This document shows, piece by piece, positions 8,730 to 17,065 of a stretch of 64,000 nt of DNA. The stretch comes from RUG14121 sp964533935 (lineage in GTDB: Bacteria; Bacillota_I; Bacilli_A; RF39; UBA660): assembly GCA_964533935.1 (NCBI GenBank), contig CAZHOG010000001.1, positions 1 through 64,000 of the forward strand. The letters run 5' to 3'. The notes below the pieces were generated by a model. It ran no database searches. It was given only the letters and a program-made list of their open reading frames with translations, and was not told the origin of the DNA. Position numbers and translations under genes: made by a program. The first letter of the stretch is position 1. Each line of letters starts with the position of its first letter.

Positions 8730-10473
8730 ATATCATACTCATCAATGTAAAGATATAGATGCAAAAATGGTTGGAGAAAATGTTGTTGTATCTGGTTGGG
8801 TAGAAAACATAAGAGACCATGGAGGAGTATTATTCTTAGATTTAAGAGATAATACTGATGTATTACAAACTGTTAGTAATAATGATGAATTATTTAAGGG
8901 ATTAGCTAAAGAATCAGTTGTTAAATTAACTGGTACAATTAGAAAAAGAGCTGAAGAAACATTTAATTCTCGCTTGAAAACTGGCGAAGTTGAATTATTA
9001 GTTACTGAATTAGAAGTTTTAGGCAAATCTAAAAATGAATTACCATTTGAAATAATGACTTCTAAACAAACTAAAGAAGATGTAAGACTTAAATACCGTT
9101 ATTTGGATATGCGTAATGAAAAAGTTAAAAACAATTTAATGTTACGTGCTGAAATTTTACATTATTTAAGAGATAAAATGTATAATTTAAAATTTACAGA
9201 AGTTCAAACTCCAATTCTTACTGCGTCAAGTCCTGAAGGAGCAAGAGATTTTGTTGTTCCATCAAGATTATTTAAAGGTAAGTTCTATGCATTACCTCAA
9301 GCTCCTCAAATCTATAAAGAACTATTGATGGTTGGTGGTTTTGAAAGATATTTTCAAATCGCACCTTGCTTTAGAGATGAAGATGCTAGAGCTGATAGAA
9401 CATTAGAATTCTACCAATTAGATTTAGAAATGAGTTATGTTGAAGAAGATGAAATCTTGGAAGTTGGAGAAGAAATTTTTTATGATACATTTAAAAAATT
9501 CTCTAATAAAGAAGTATCTCCAAGACCTTTTAGAAGAATAGCTTATCGCGATGCTATGGAATCTTATGGTTCAGATAAACCAGATTTAAGAAATCCATTA
9601 ATTATTAAAGATGCAACTGAAGTATTAAAAGATACTACATTTGGACCATTTAAAAAATCTATAATTAAAGTTATTGTAGTTGATGATATTGGTGCTAACT
9701 CAAATTCATGGTTTAATGAAGTAGTAGATTATGCATCTTCAATTGGAATGCCTGGAATTGGTTATATAACATTAATGGAAGATGGTTCACTAAAAGGACC
9801 TATTGATAAATTCTTATCAGAAAGTGAAAGAGAATCTTTAGTTAAAGATTTTGGCATGAAAACAAATTCTGTAATGTTCTTTATAGCTAATAGAAATAAA
9901 TTAATGGCTCAAAAATTTGCTGGTCAAATAAGAAATGAATTAGGAAGAAAATGTGAATTAATTGATCCTAATAAATTAGAATTATGTATTATTAATGATT
10001 TTCCTATGTTTGAATATGATGAAATTCATAAAAAATATGAATTCTGCCATAATCCATTTAGTTTACCTCATGGAGGAATGAAAGATTATGAAGAAAAAAA
10101 TCCTGATGAAATATTAGCTTACCAATTTGACTTTGTTTGTAATGGCAACGAAATGGCTTCTGGAGCAGTTCGTAATCATGATTTAGATAGTCTTGCTAAA
10201 GGATTTGAAATAGTTGGTTATTCACGTGAAGAAGTAGAAGATAGATTTAAATCAATCTTTACAGCATTTAAATATGGATGTCCTCCACATGGTGGTATGG
10301 CTCCTGGAATTGATAGATTAATAATGCTTATTCAAGATGAACCAAACTTAAGAGAAGTTCAAGCTTTCCCTACAAGTGCTAGTGGTCAAGATTTAATGAT
10401 GGGTTCTCCTGCAGAATTAACTAAAGAACAATTAGAAGAACTTGGAATAACTATAGTAAGTGAGGAAGAATAA
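8716..10473 (+). CDS. aspS: Aspartyl-tRNA synthetase, second paralogue (non-discriminating-type signature)
   Basis: This 585-aa AspRS has the same domain order as its neighbour: OB fold, catalytic core with '[12 protein letters not shown]', motif 2 '[16 protein letters not shown]', GAD insertion and motif 3 '[12 protein letters not shown]'. Its OB fold reads '[13 protein letters not shown]' with His at residue 35, the variant linked to non-discriminating AspRS that also make Asp-tRNA-Asn. The Asp-tRNA-Asn is then amidated by GatCAB, encoded immediately downstream. ATG 8716 is preferred over ATG 8710 because AAGGAAG lies about eight bases before 8716 but touches 8710. The gene overlaps the end of the first aspS by 14 bases and shares one base with gatC (TAATG). 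Confidence 0.93.
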   Translation: MKINKYHTHQCKDIDAKMVGENVVVSGWVENIRDHGGVLFLDLRDNTDVLQTVSNNDELFKGLAKESVVKLTGTIRKRAEETFNSRLKTGEVELLVTELEVLGKSKNELPFEIMTSKQTKEDVRLKYRYLDMRNEKVKNNLMLRAEILHYLRDKMYNLKFTEVQTPILTASSPEGARDFVVPSRLFKGKFYALPQAPQIYKELLMVGGFERYFQIAPCFRDEDARADRTLEFYQLDLEMSYVEEDEILEVGEEIFYDTFKKFSNKEVSPRPFRRIAYRDAMESYGSDKPDLRNPLIIKDATEVLKDTTFGPFKKSIIKVIVVDDIGANSNSWFNEVVDYASSIGMPGIGYITLMEDGSLKGPIDKFLSESERESLVKDFGMKTNSVMFFIANRNKLMAQKFAGQIRNELGRKCELIDPNKLELCIINDFPMFEYDEIHKKYEFCHNPFSLPHGGMKDYEEKNPDEILAYQFDFVCNGNEMASGAVRNHDLDSLAKGFEIVGYSREEVEDRFKSIFTAFKYGCPPHGGMAPGIDRLIMLIQDEPNLREVQAFPTSASGQDLMMGSPAELTKEQLEELGITIVSEEE

Positions 10474-10769
10474 TGGCTGTATTTACAAAAGAAATGGTTG
10501 ATAAATTTGCACAAGATTTATTAATTGGGTTAACAGATGAAGAAAATAAAATGGTATTAGATGAATTTGATATTATTGATAAAAATATTGATGTAATTAA
10601 TAATATTCCAAATATTTCTTCTGTTGAGCCAATGACTCATTGTCTTGATGACTTAGAAATAGTTTTAAGAGATGATGTAGCAGATGAATCAATTAGTATA
10701 GAAGATCTACTTAGAAATAGTGATGAAGTAGATGATAGAGAAATAGAAGTACCAAAGGTGGTGGGATAA
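10473..10769 (+). CDS. gatC: Aspartyl/glutamyl-tRNA amidotransferase subunit C
   Basis: This 98-aa protein is the small stabilising subunit of the GatCAB complex, which converts Asp-tRNA-Asn to Asn-tRNA-Asn (and Glu-tRNA-Gln to Gln-tRNA-Gln). Conserved GatC features can be seen: 'DEEN' in the first helix, 'EFDIIDKNIDVINNI', and the Pro-rich belt 'SVEPMTH' that wraps around GatA. The C-terminal half is more acidic than usual. It starts with a TAATG overlap with the upstream AspRS gene and ends with another with gatA, so translation is coupled along the operon. GAGGAAG provides the ribosome site. Confidence 0.93.
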   Translation: MAVFTKEMVDKFAQDLLIGLTDEENKMVLDEFDIIDKNIDVINNIPNISSVEPMTHCLDDLEIVLRDDVADESISIEDLLRNSDEVDDREIEVPKVVG

Positions 10770-12226
10770 TGAAATATATGGAATTATCTATTGAAGAATT
10801 ACATGAAAAATTAATTAATGGTGAAGTAACATCAGAAGAATTAATTAAAGAATCTCTTGAAAAAACTCATGAAGTTCAAGATAATTGTAATGCTTTTGCA
10901 ACAATCTTAGATAATGCTAAACCATTAGAAGTAAATGAATCACTTTTATCAGGTATCCCTTATGGAATTAAAGATAATTATTCAACTAAAAATATCCTAT
11001 CTACTGGTTCTTCAAATACATTAAAAGATTATGTTCCATTTTTTGATGCTACAGCTATTACTAATTTAAATAAATGTAATGCTGTTGCTGTAAATAAAAC
11101 TGCTATGGATGAATTTGGTATGGGTGGAACAGGAACTACTGCTAATACTGGAATTATTAAAAATCCATGGGATAAATCAAGAATGTGTGCTGGATCATCA
11201 GCTGGTTCTGCATGTGCTGTAGCCGCAGGAGTATACCCTTATGCACTAGGTTCTGATACAGGAGATTCTATTCGTAAACCAGCGGCTTATTGTGGTATTG
11301 TTGGATATAAACCAACTTATGGAATGATTTCAAGATATGGATTATTTCCTTTTGCATCTAGCTTAGATCATTGTGGCGTTTTAACTCGTAATGTGCGTGA
11401 TGCTGCTATAGTAGTTGATGCTATGAAAGGAAAAGACATTAATGATATGACTTCTTGGGATTCAAGTAAAATTAATTTAAGAGAATCCCTTGATGGAAAT
11501 ATAAGTGGCAAAAAACTTTGCTATATTAAAGAAATATGTAATTTAGATAATTATGAAAATCCTAGTGATGAATTAATAAATCATTTAAATAATTTTAAAG
11601 ATAAAATTGAATTAGTAAAATCATTAGGTTTTACAGTTGAAGAAGTATCAGTAGATAAAACTTTACTTAATGCAATAGCATCTACTTATGTAGTAATTTC
11701 TTGTGCTGAGGCAACAAGTAATATGAGTAACTTAACTGGACTTATTTTTGGACCTCGTGGTGAGGGAAAAACTTACATAGATGTAATGCAAGATCATCGT
11801 ACAAAAGGTTTCTCTCCACTTATTAAAAGGCGTTTTGTAATAGGGTCTTATGTACTTCAAAGTGCTAATCAAGAAAAATATTTTAAAAATGCTCAAAGAG
11901 TTAGAAGATTATTAGTTGATACATGGAATGAATTATTTAAAGACTATGATGCAGTTATCCTTCCAGTTGGAAGTGGACCTGCTAAATATTTAGATGGTTC
12001 TCAAAATATTTTAACTAATGATACTGGAGCTTTAGAAGAACATTTACAAGTAGGTAACTTTGGTGGATTCCCATCAATTACTATACCTGATGGCTTTGTT
12101 AATAATTTACCAGTTGCTTTAAATATCACTGGTAAATGTTATGATGATGCCAATGTATTAAATATTGCTTATGCAATTGAAAATAAAATGGATTATAAAA
12201 ATCAAATTGCAAAGGAAGTGAAATAA
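10769..12226 (+). CDS. gatA: Aspartyl/glutamyl-tRNA amidotransferase subunit A
   Basis: The 485-aa amidase-signature subunit releases ammonia from glutamine for GatB. The Ser-cisSer-Lys site is visible: Lys68 in 'PYGIKDN', the Ser pair at about 143-144 in 'CAGSSAGSACAVAAG', and the nucleophile Ser at about 167. The nucleophile motif reads GSDTGDSIRKPAAYCG instead of the common TGGS. The Asp variant next to the nucleophile is the form familiar from Mollicutes GatA, so it is probably functional and taxonomically informative. Length is normal. Start and stop overlap gatC and gatB by one base each, keeping subunit ratios coupled. Confidence 0.96.
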   Translation: MKYMELSIEELHEKLINGEVTSEELIKESLEKTHEVQDNCNAFATILDNAKPLEVNESLLSGIPYGIKDNYSTKNILSTGSSNTLKDYVPFFDATAITNLNKCNAVAVNKTAMDEFGMGGTGTTANTGIIKNPWDKSRMCAGSSAGSACAVAAGVYPYALGSDTGDSIRKPAAYCGIVGYKPTYGMISRYGLFPFASSLDHCGVLTRNVRDAAIVVDAMKGKDINDMTSWDSSKINLRESLDGNISGKKLCYIKEICNLDNYENPSDELINHLNNFKDKIELVKSLGFTVEEVSVDKTLLNAIASTYVVISCAEATSNMSNLTGLIFGPRGEGKTYIDVMQDHRTKGFSPLIKRRFVIGSYVLQSANQEKYFKNAQRVRRLLVDTWNELFKDYDAVILPVGSGPAKYLDGSQNILTNDTGALEEHLQVGNFGGFPSITIPDGFVNNLPVALNITGKCYDDANVLNIAYAIENKMDYKNQIAKEVK

Positions 12227-13653
12227 TGGGAAAATACAAAGTAGTTATTGGACTTGAAATGCATTGCGAATTAAAATCTAATTCAAAAGTGTTTTCTAGT
12301 GCAGAAAATTCATATAGTGAACTAGCTAACTCAAATGTAAGACCTGTAGATATGGCTTTTCCTGGAACACTTCCAGTAGTAAATAAAAAATGTGTAAGAG
12401 ATGCATTAATGATGTCTATGGTATTAAACTGTAAGCAACCTGAATTTATGTATTTTGATCGTAAGAATTATTACTATCCTGATTTACCAAAAGGATATCA
12501 AATTACTCAATGTACATGTCCAGTAGGTATAAATGGCCATATTGAAATTGAATGTGATGGAAAAATGATTCCAGTAGATATTCATGATATTCACTTAGAA
12601 GAAGATGCTGCATCATTAGATCATTTTTATGATACTTCTACAATAGATTACAATAGAGCAGGAGTTCCATTATTAGAACTTGTTACAGAACCTTGCTTAC
12701 ATACAGCAGAAGAAGCAGTAGCTTTTCTAGAACATATGAGAAGTGCTTACCAATATTGTAATGTTTCTGAAGCAGATACTAAAAAAGGTCAAATAAGATG
12801 TGATGTTAATGTTTCAATCATGGATCCTAATGCAACTGAATTTGGAACTCGTGTTGAAGTTAAAAATATTAACTCTTTTGGTAATGTATTTGATGCTATT
12901 AATTACGAAGTTAAACGTCAAAGTGAATTGAAAGATGCTGGACGTTATGAAGAAGTAGAACAAGAAACTAGAAGATTTGATGAAGAATCTGGAACTACTA
13001 TTAGAATGCGTTCAAAAGTAGATGCTATCGATTATAAATATTTTGTTGATCCAAATCTTCCAAAATTTAGAATTACTAAAGAATGGTTAGATGAAATTAA
13101 AAAAGATATTCCTAGATTACAACTTGAAAGAAGAAATCAATATATTAATGATTTAGGTTTAAGTGAATATGATGCTACAATAATAGTTAAAGAAAAAGCA
13201 GTATCAGATTACTATGAAGAATGTTTAAAATTAGAAATAGATCCTAAGGCTGCATGTAACTGGTTAACAGTTAATATTATTGGATATTTAAATAAAGCAG
13301 AAATTGAAATGAAAGATTTATTCTTAACTCCAACAATGCTTAAATTTATAATAGACAATATTAATTCTGGGACAATTTCTTCAAAACAAGCTAAAGATAT
13401 ATTCTTTAAAGTATTAGAAGAAAAGAAAGAACCAAAAGATTATATTAGTAAAGAAAATGCTCAAATTTCTGATAAATCAGAATTAAATAATATTATAGAT
13501 GATATTTTAGCTAATAGTGAAAAACAAATAGCTGAATATAAATCTGGAAAAACAAATTTATTTGATTATTTTATTGGTCAAGTAATGAAAAATACACGTG
13601 GTAAAGCTAATCCAGTAATAACAAAAGAATTATTACATGAGAAGTTAGACTAA
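12226..13653 (+). CDS. gatB: Aspartyl/glutamyl-tRNA amidotransferase subunit B
   Basis: The 475-aa subunit binds misacylated tRNA, phosphorylates the Asp or Glu side chain with ATP and amidates it. It starts 'YKVVIGLEMHCELKSNSKVF', typical GatB. The core contains 'FDRKNYYYPDLPKGYQITQ', 'HLEEDAAS', 'IDYNRAGVPLLELVTEP' and 'VRCDVNVS'-like 'IRCDVNVSI'. The helical and YqeY-like tail domain ends 'MKNTRGKANPVITKELL'. All three Gat subunits lie together behind the AspRS genes, so the organism makes Asn-tRNA indirectly; no AsnRS or GlnRS is seen in this window. It overlaps gatA by one base and uses AAGGAAGTG as ribosome site. Confidence 0.97.
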   Translation: MGKYKVVIGLEMHCELKSNSKVFSSAENSYSELANSNVRPVDMAFPGTLPVVNKKCVRDALMMSMVLNCKQPEFMYFDRKNYYYPDLPKGYQITQCTCPVGINGHIEIECDGKMIPVDIHDIHLEEDAASLDHFYDTSTIDYNRAGVPLLELVTEPCLHTAEEAVAFLEHMRSAYQYCNVSEADTKKGQIRCDVNVSIMDPNATEFGTRVEVKNINSFGNVFDAINYEVKRQSELKDAGRYEEVEQETRRFDEESGTTIRMRSKVDAIDYKYFVDPNLPKFRITKEWLDEIKKDIPRLQLERRNQYINDLGLSEYDATIIVKEKAVSDYYEECLKLEIDPKAACNWLTVNIIGYLNKAEIEMKDLFLTPTMLKFIIDNINSGTISSKQAKDIFFKVLEEKKEPKDYISKENAQISDKSELNNIIDDILANSEKQIAEYKSGKTNLFDYFIGQVMKNTRGKANPVITKELLHEKLD

Positions 13654-13666
13654 TTTGGAGGGTTAT

Positions 13667-14122
13667 ATGGTTGAAGAATACTTTAAAAAAGTAATGATTA
13701 ATCGAAACATTATAGATAATTTAGATTTTTATCAAAATCTTGAACGTCAAAATCAAATGAATTGTGATCATATTGCAATAAATTTAGGTAGTGTATCTAA
13801 TTCAAAAATACGTATTGGTGACGAATTAGAACCAATAGAATATAAAAAATGCTTATTATGTGGTAAAAATTTATCAGGAAGAACTGATAGCATATACCGT
13901 GAAATAAAATTTTTTGATCACTTAAATCAAGAAGATTCTAATATAGAAGATATCAATAATTTATTTATAGAAAAAGAAAGAAAATATAATTATATATTAC
14001 AACTTTTTACTTTTTCTTTAAAACAATCTTCAACATTAGATGAAGCATTAAATGATTTAAATTTAAAATTAAATGGTGATACAAAAAGATATGAACCAAA
14101 AAGATCAATTACTAAAAAGTAA
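13667..14122 (+). CDS. Hypothetical protein at the end of the aspS-gatCAB operon
   Basis: This 151-aa soluble protein is not recognised. It begins 13 bases after gatB at ATG 13667, with GGAGG (13657-13661) about six bases upstream; the longer TTG start would overlap that site. It contains 'CDHIAINLG' and later 'YKKCLLCGKNLSG'. The Cys/His arrangement (C-x-H ... C-x2-C) could bind one zinc ion, resembling a small zinc ribbon. The rest is charged and probably helical. It is followed by a terminator and so is the last gene of the T-box operon, which suggests a translation-related role (inference only). Confidence 0.8.
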   Translation: MVEEYFKKVMINRNIIDNLDFYQNLERQNQMNCDHIAINLGSVSNSKIRIGDELEPIEYKKCLLCGKNLSGRTDSIYREIKFFDHLNQEDSNIEDINNLFIEKERKYNYILQLFTFSLKQSSTLDEALNDLNLKLNGDTKRYEPKRSITKK

Positions 14123-14133
14123 TTGGTTTTTTT
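14106..14133 (+). terminator. Terminator of the aspS-gatCAB operon
   Basis: Hairpin CAATTAC / GTAATTG with a six-base loop, followed by G and a run of seven T; overlaps the stop of the preceding gene. Confidence 0.7.
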
Positions 14134-14175
14134 ATATTCTTATGATATACTTTATATGATAAAAGAGGTGTTGAC

Positions 14176-16122
14176 ATGTTTGGCAAAATTTTATTTATTA
14201 GTGATAATATGGCTCATGTTGAAAATTTAGGAAATGGTAATGCTTCAGCAGATTTAATGAATGTAAATGTAATATTTGAAGCACCTGATCAAAGAATTTT
14301 AGGAGAAATAACAGAAGTTAATCCTGAAATATATAAGATTAGATTTTTAGGAGAATATATAAATAATAGATATGTAAATGGTGTTATAAGAAAACCATTA
14401 TTATCTTCAAGAATTAGAATAATTAATAATGAAGAATTAATGGAAATAGTAGGAAAACTATCTGATAAGACTTTTGTATTAGGCAAAAGTGCAATATATA
14501 AAAACTTTACGATATGCCCTAATATTAATGATTTATTTTCAAATCATTTTGCAATATTTGGAAATACTGGTAGTGGTAAATCATGTGGAGTTGCAAGAGT
14601 AGTTCAAAATTTATTTTCTAATCCTCATTTGACATCATATAATGCTAATATATTTATTTTTGATGCATATGGTGAATATAAAAATGCCTTTAGAAGTATT
14701 AATAATATTAATCCTAGTTATTCATATAAATTTGTAACAACAAATCCAACTGATGCTGATGATAGTTTATTACAAATACCAGTTAATTTACTTAATAATG
14801 ATGATTTTGCCTTATTATTACAAGCAAGTACTCATAGCCAATTGCCTATAATTGAAAGAACATTAAGACTTGCTAAAATATTTTCTCAAGAAGATGAAAC
14901 TTCAAGAAAATATAAAAACCATTTAATAGCAAAAGCTTTATTAGCAGTATTATTTAGTAACCAAACTACAGCAAGTAAGAAGAACGAAATCTTTACAATA
15001 ATAGAAGTTTGTAATACTCCTGACTTTGATTTTGATACTCAAATAAATGGTTTAGGTTATTCAAGATCATTTTCTGAATGTTTTGAAATAGATTCAAATG
15101 GATATTTCGGAGAAAGCGTATTAATTACTGATTATATTTTAAAAAATATTGAAGATCGTTATGAAGAATGTGAAGAACCTAAAACATATTCATTCTCATT
15201 AAAAGATTTTGCTCAAGCTCTAGAATTTACACTTATTAGTGAGGGATTCCAAAATAATACTAATTTATATGATGATGCAATTATTCTTAAAGTTAGAATT
15301 AATTCTATTATTAATAGTAAAGTTGGTTCTTATTTTGTAAATAATGGTTATAAATCATTAGATAATTTTATTGGAGAATTAGTTACTAAAAATAATAAGA
15401 AATCACAAATTATTAATATTAATCTAGAAGATATTGATGATGTTTATGCAAAAGTAATGGTAAAAATAATGGCTCGCATATTATATGAATTTACTAAAAC
15501 TAGAAAACAAAGAGCAAGTATTCCATTCCATTTATTTTTGGAAGAAGCACATAGATATATTCAAAAAGATACTGATACATTCTTAATTGGATATAATATA
15601 TTTGAACGTATTGCTAAAGAGGGAAGAAAATATGGTACATTATTAGGTATCATATCTCAAAGACCAGTTGAATTATCAGATACAGTAATATCTCAATGTT
15701 CTAATTTCTTAATCTTTAAAATGACACATCCAAAAGATATTAAATATATCGAAGAAATGTTACCTAATATTTCTGCTGATGTTATTGAGAAACAAAAAAC
15801 ATTACAACCAGGAACTTGTGTAGGTTTTGGTGGTGGATTTAAAATACCAATGATAATTAAATTAGAAATGCCAAATCCAACTCCATATAGTTCTAATGCA
15901 GATATTTCAAGTTGTTGGGCGATAAAAACAAATTCAATGGCTATGCCATCTTTAGTAGAAGAAGTAAAACCAGCTGCATCAATAGCTGCTCAATTACAAC
16001 AAACAAGTAGTAATCCTGCACCAATGGAGGCACAATCACAAGGAGCAAGTTTTAATCCAACAAGTATAGATACAATAAGCATAATGCCTAATATTGTCAA
16101 TGAAACGAATAATGCATCTTAA
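14176..16122 (+). CDS. HerA-like hexameric ATPase
   Basis: The 648-aa protein has an N-terminal HAS-barrel-like beta domain (about 1-100), Walker A 'GNTGSGKS' at about residue 130, 'IFDAYGEYKNAF' after it (the HerA 'D.hgEY' element), Walker B-type 'HLFLEEAHRYIQ' at about 455 and the C-terminal 'IISQRPVELSDTVISQC' motif. HerA ATPases are FtsK/VirB4-like translocases; in archaea they work with the nuclease NurA in end resection, and in bacteria some belong to anti-phage systems with SIR2 or nuclease partners. No such partner lies beside it. The last 70 residues are Pro/Ser/Gln-rich and disordered. It stands alone between an operon terminator and 6S RNA. The role here is unknown. Confidence 0.85.
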   Translation: MFGKILFISDNMAHVENLGNGNASADLMNVNVIFEAPDQRILGEITEVNPEIYKIRFLGEYINNRYVNGVIRKPLLSSRIRIINNEELMEIVGKLSDKTFVLGKSAIYKNFTICPNINDLFSNHFAIFGNTGSGKSCGVARVVQNLFSNPHLTSYNANIFIFDAYGEYKNAFRSINNINPSYSYKFVTTNPTDADDSLLQIPVNLLNNDDFALLLQASTHSQLPIIERTLRLAKIFSQEDETSRKYKNHLIAKALLAVLFSNQTTASKKNEIFTIIEVCNTPDFDFDTQINGLGYSRSFSECFEIDSNGYFGESVLITDYILKNIEDRYEECEEPKTYSFSLKDFAQALEFTLISEGFQNNTNLYDDAIILKVRINSIINSKVGSYFVNNGYKSLDNFIGELVTKNNKKSQIININLEDIDDVYAKVMVKIMARILYEFTKTRKQRASIPFHLFLEEAHRYIQKDTDTFLIGYNIFERIAKEGRKYGTLLGIISQRPVELSDTVISQCSNFLIFKMTHPKDIKYIEEMLPNISADVIEKQKTLQPGTCVGFGGGFKIPMIIKLEMPNPTPYSSNADISSCWAIKTNSMAMPSLVEEVKPAASIAAQLQQTSSNPAPMEAQSQGASFNPTSIDTISIMPNIVNETNNAS

Positions 16123-16137
16123 TTGATGCATTTTTTA
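16111..16137 (+). terminator. Terminator after the HerA-like gene
   Basis: Hairpin AATGCATC / GATGCATT with a six-base loop and a T-rich tail, overlapping the stop codon. Confidence 0.75.
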
Positions 16138-16167
16138 TTTACTATAATAATATTATATGATAATATT

Positions 16168-16345
16168 AAGTTACCTAAAGAAGATAGTTTGTCATTAATA
16201 AAACCGACTATTGTGATATATTGGGAATCTAATTGAATTATGGTGTTGAATAACGAATCTTTGATTTGGGATCCTAAAATAGTTCATGTGATGCCCACCT
16301 GCGTTAGAGCGGGCTTTTATCACTGGCAGACTTCTCTTTAGGTTT
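16168..16345 (+). ncRNA. ssrS: 6S RNA
   Basis: This non-coding stretch of about 180 bases folds as one long rod. The closing stem is ACCTAAAGAAG (16173-16183) with CTTCTCTTTAGGT (16331-16343). The inner part carries GTGATGCCC...GGGC...TATCAC (about 16289-16322), and CCACCTGCG and GGCAGACTTCT occur as in Firmicutes 6S RNAs. It ends in a T-rich tract. The position supports the call: in Bacillus the 6S-1 gene lies directly upstream of the tcdA (yrvM) and rarA (yrvN) homologues, and here tcdA follows at 16363 and rarA is nearby. 6S RNA mimics an open promoter and binds the vegetative RNA polymerase holoenzyme. Confidence 0.88.
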
Positions 16346-16362
16346 TTATTTGAGGTGAATTT

Positions 16363-17052
16363 ATGTTAGATAGATTAAAATTAATGCTTGATGAAGAATC
16401 AATAAAAACAATTACTAATTTAAAAGTATTAATTGTAGGAATTGGTGGAGTAGGTGGTTATGCTCTTGAATGCCTTGTTAGAAGTGGTGTTGAAAATATT
16501 ACCATAGTAGATAATGATGTTGTAGATATTAGTAATTTAAATAGACAAATAATATCTTTAAATTCAAATGTAGGTCAAAATAAAGTAGATGTTGCTTTTA
16601 AAAGAGCTATGGATATAAATCCAAATATTAAGCTTAAAACAATCAAAGAATTTATTTTAGAAGATAATATTGATAAATTATTTGAAATGAAATATGACTA
16701 TATTATAGATGCATGTGATACAATATCAACAAAAATATTATTATTAAAATATGCTAATGACTTTAATATTAAAATTATTTCTTGTATGGGTACTGGAAAT
16801 AGATTAAATCCATTATTACTAGATATAGTAAAATTAAATAAGACATATAATGACCCGCTAGCTAAAAATATGCGTAGAATTTTAAAAGAAAAAGGATTAA
16901 AAATTAATCCTTATGTTGTATGGAGTAGTGAACTACCAATTAAAACTCATGATAGAACTCCTGGTTCATTAGTATTAGTACCAATGAACGCAGGTTTATT
17001 ATGTGCAAGTTTTATTATTAATGATGCATTAAAAAAAGATTTATTTAAATAA
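16363..17052 (+). CDS. tcdA: tRNA threonylcarbamoyladenosine dehydratase (TcdA/YrvM)
   Basis: The 229-aa E1/ThiF-like enzyme uses ATP to cyclise t6A37 of tRNAs to ct6A. The Rossmann glycine motif is 'VGIGGVGGYALE' at about residues 25-36, followed by 'VDNDVVDISNLNRQ' with the ATP-binding Arg. 'DACDTISTK' and 'CMGTGNRLNP' match TcdA, and 'DRTPGSLVLVP' is near the end. It starts 18 bases after the 6S RNA, an arrangement conserved in Bacillus. Its 3' end overlaps that of gpsA on the opposite strand by 12 bases inside a shared hairpin. Confidence 0.93.
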   Translation: MLDRLKLMLDEESIKTITNLKVLIVGIGGVGGYALECLVRSGVENITIVDNDVVDISNLNRQIISLNSNVGQNKVDVAFKRAMDINPNIKLKTIKEFILEDNIDKLFEMKYDYIIDACDTISTKILLLKYANDFNIKIISCMGTGNRLNPLLLDIVKLNKTYNDPLAKNMRRILKEKGLKINPYVVWSSELPIKTHDRTPGSLVLVPMNAGLLCASFIINDALKKDLFK

Positions 17053-17065
17053 TAAATCTTTTTTA
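17031..17065. terminator. Bidirectional terminator between tcdA and gpsA
   Basis: Near-perfect hairpin AAAAAGATTTATT / AATAAATCTTTTT spanning the two convergent stop codons. Confidence 0.75.

Noticed and set aside
14176..16122. SIR2-HerA or other anti-phage system
   Set aside because: No nuclease, SIR2, or other defence gene is beside the HerA-like gene.
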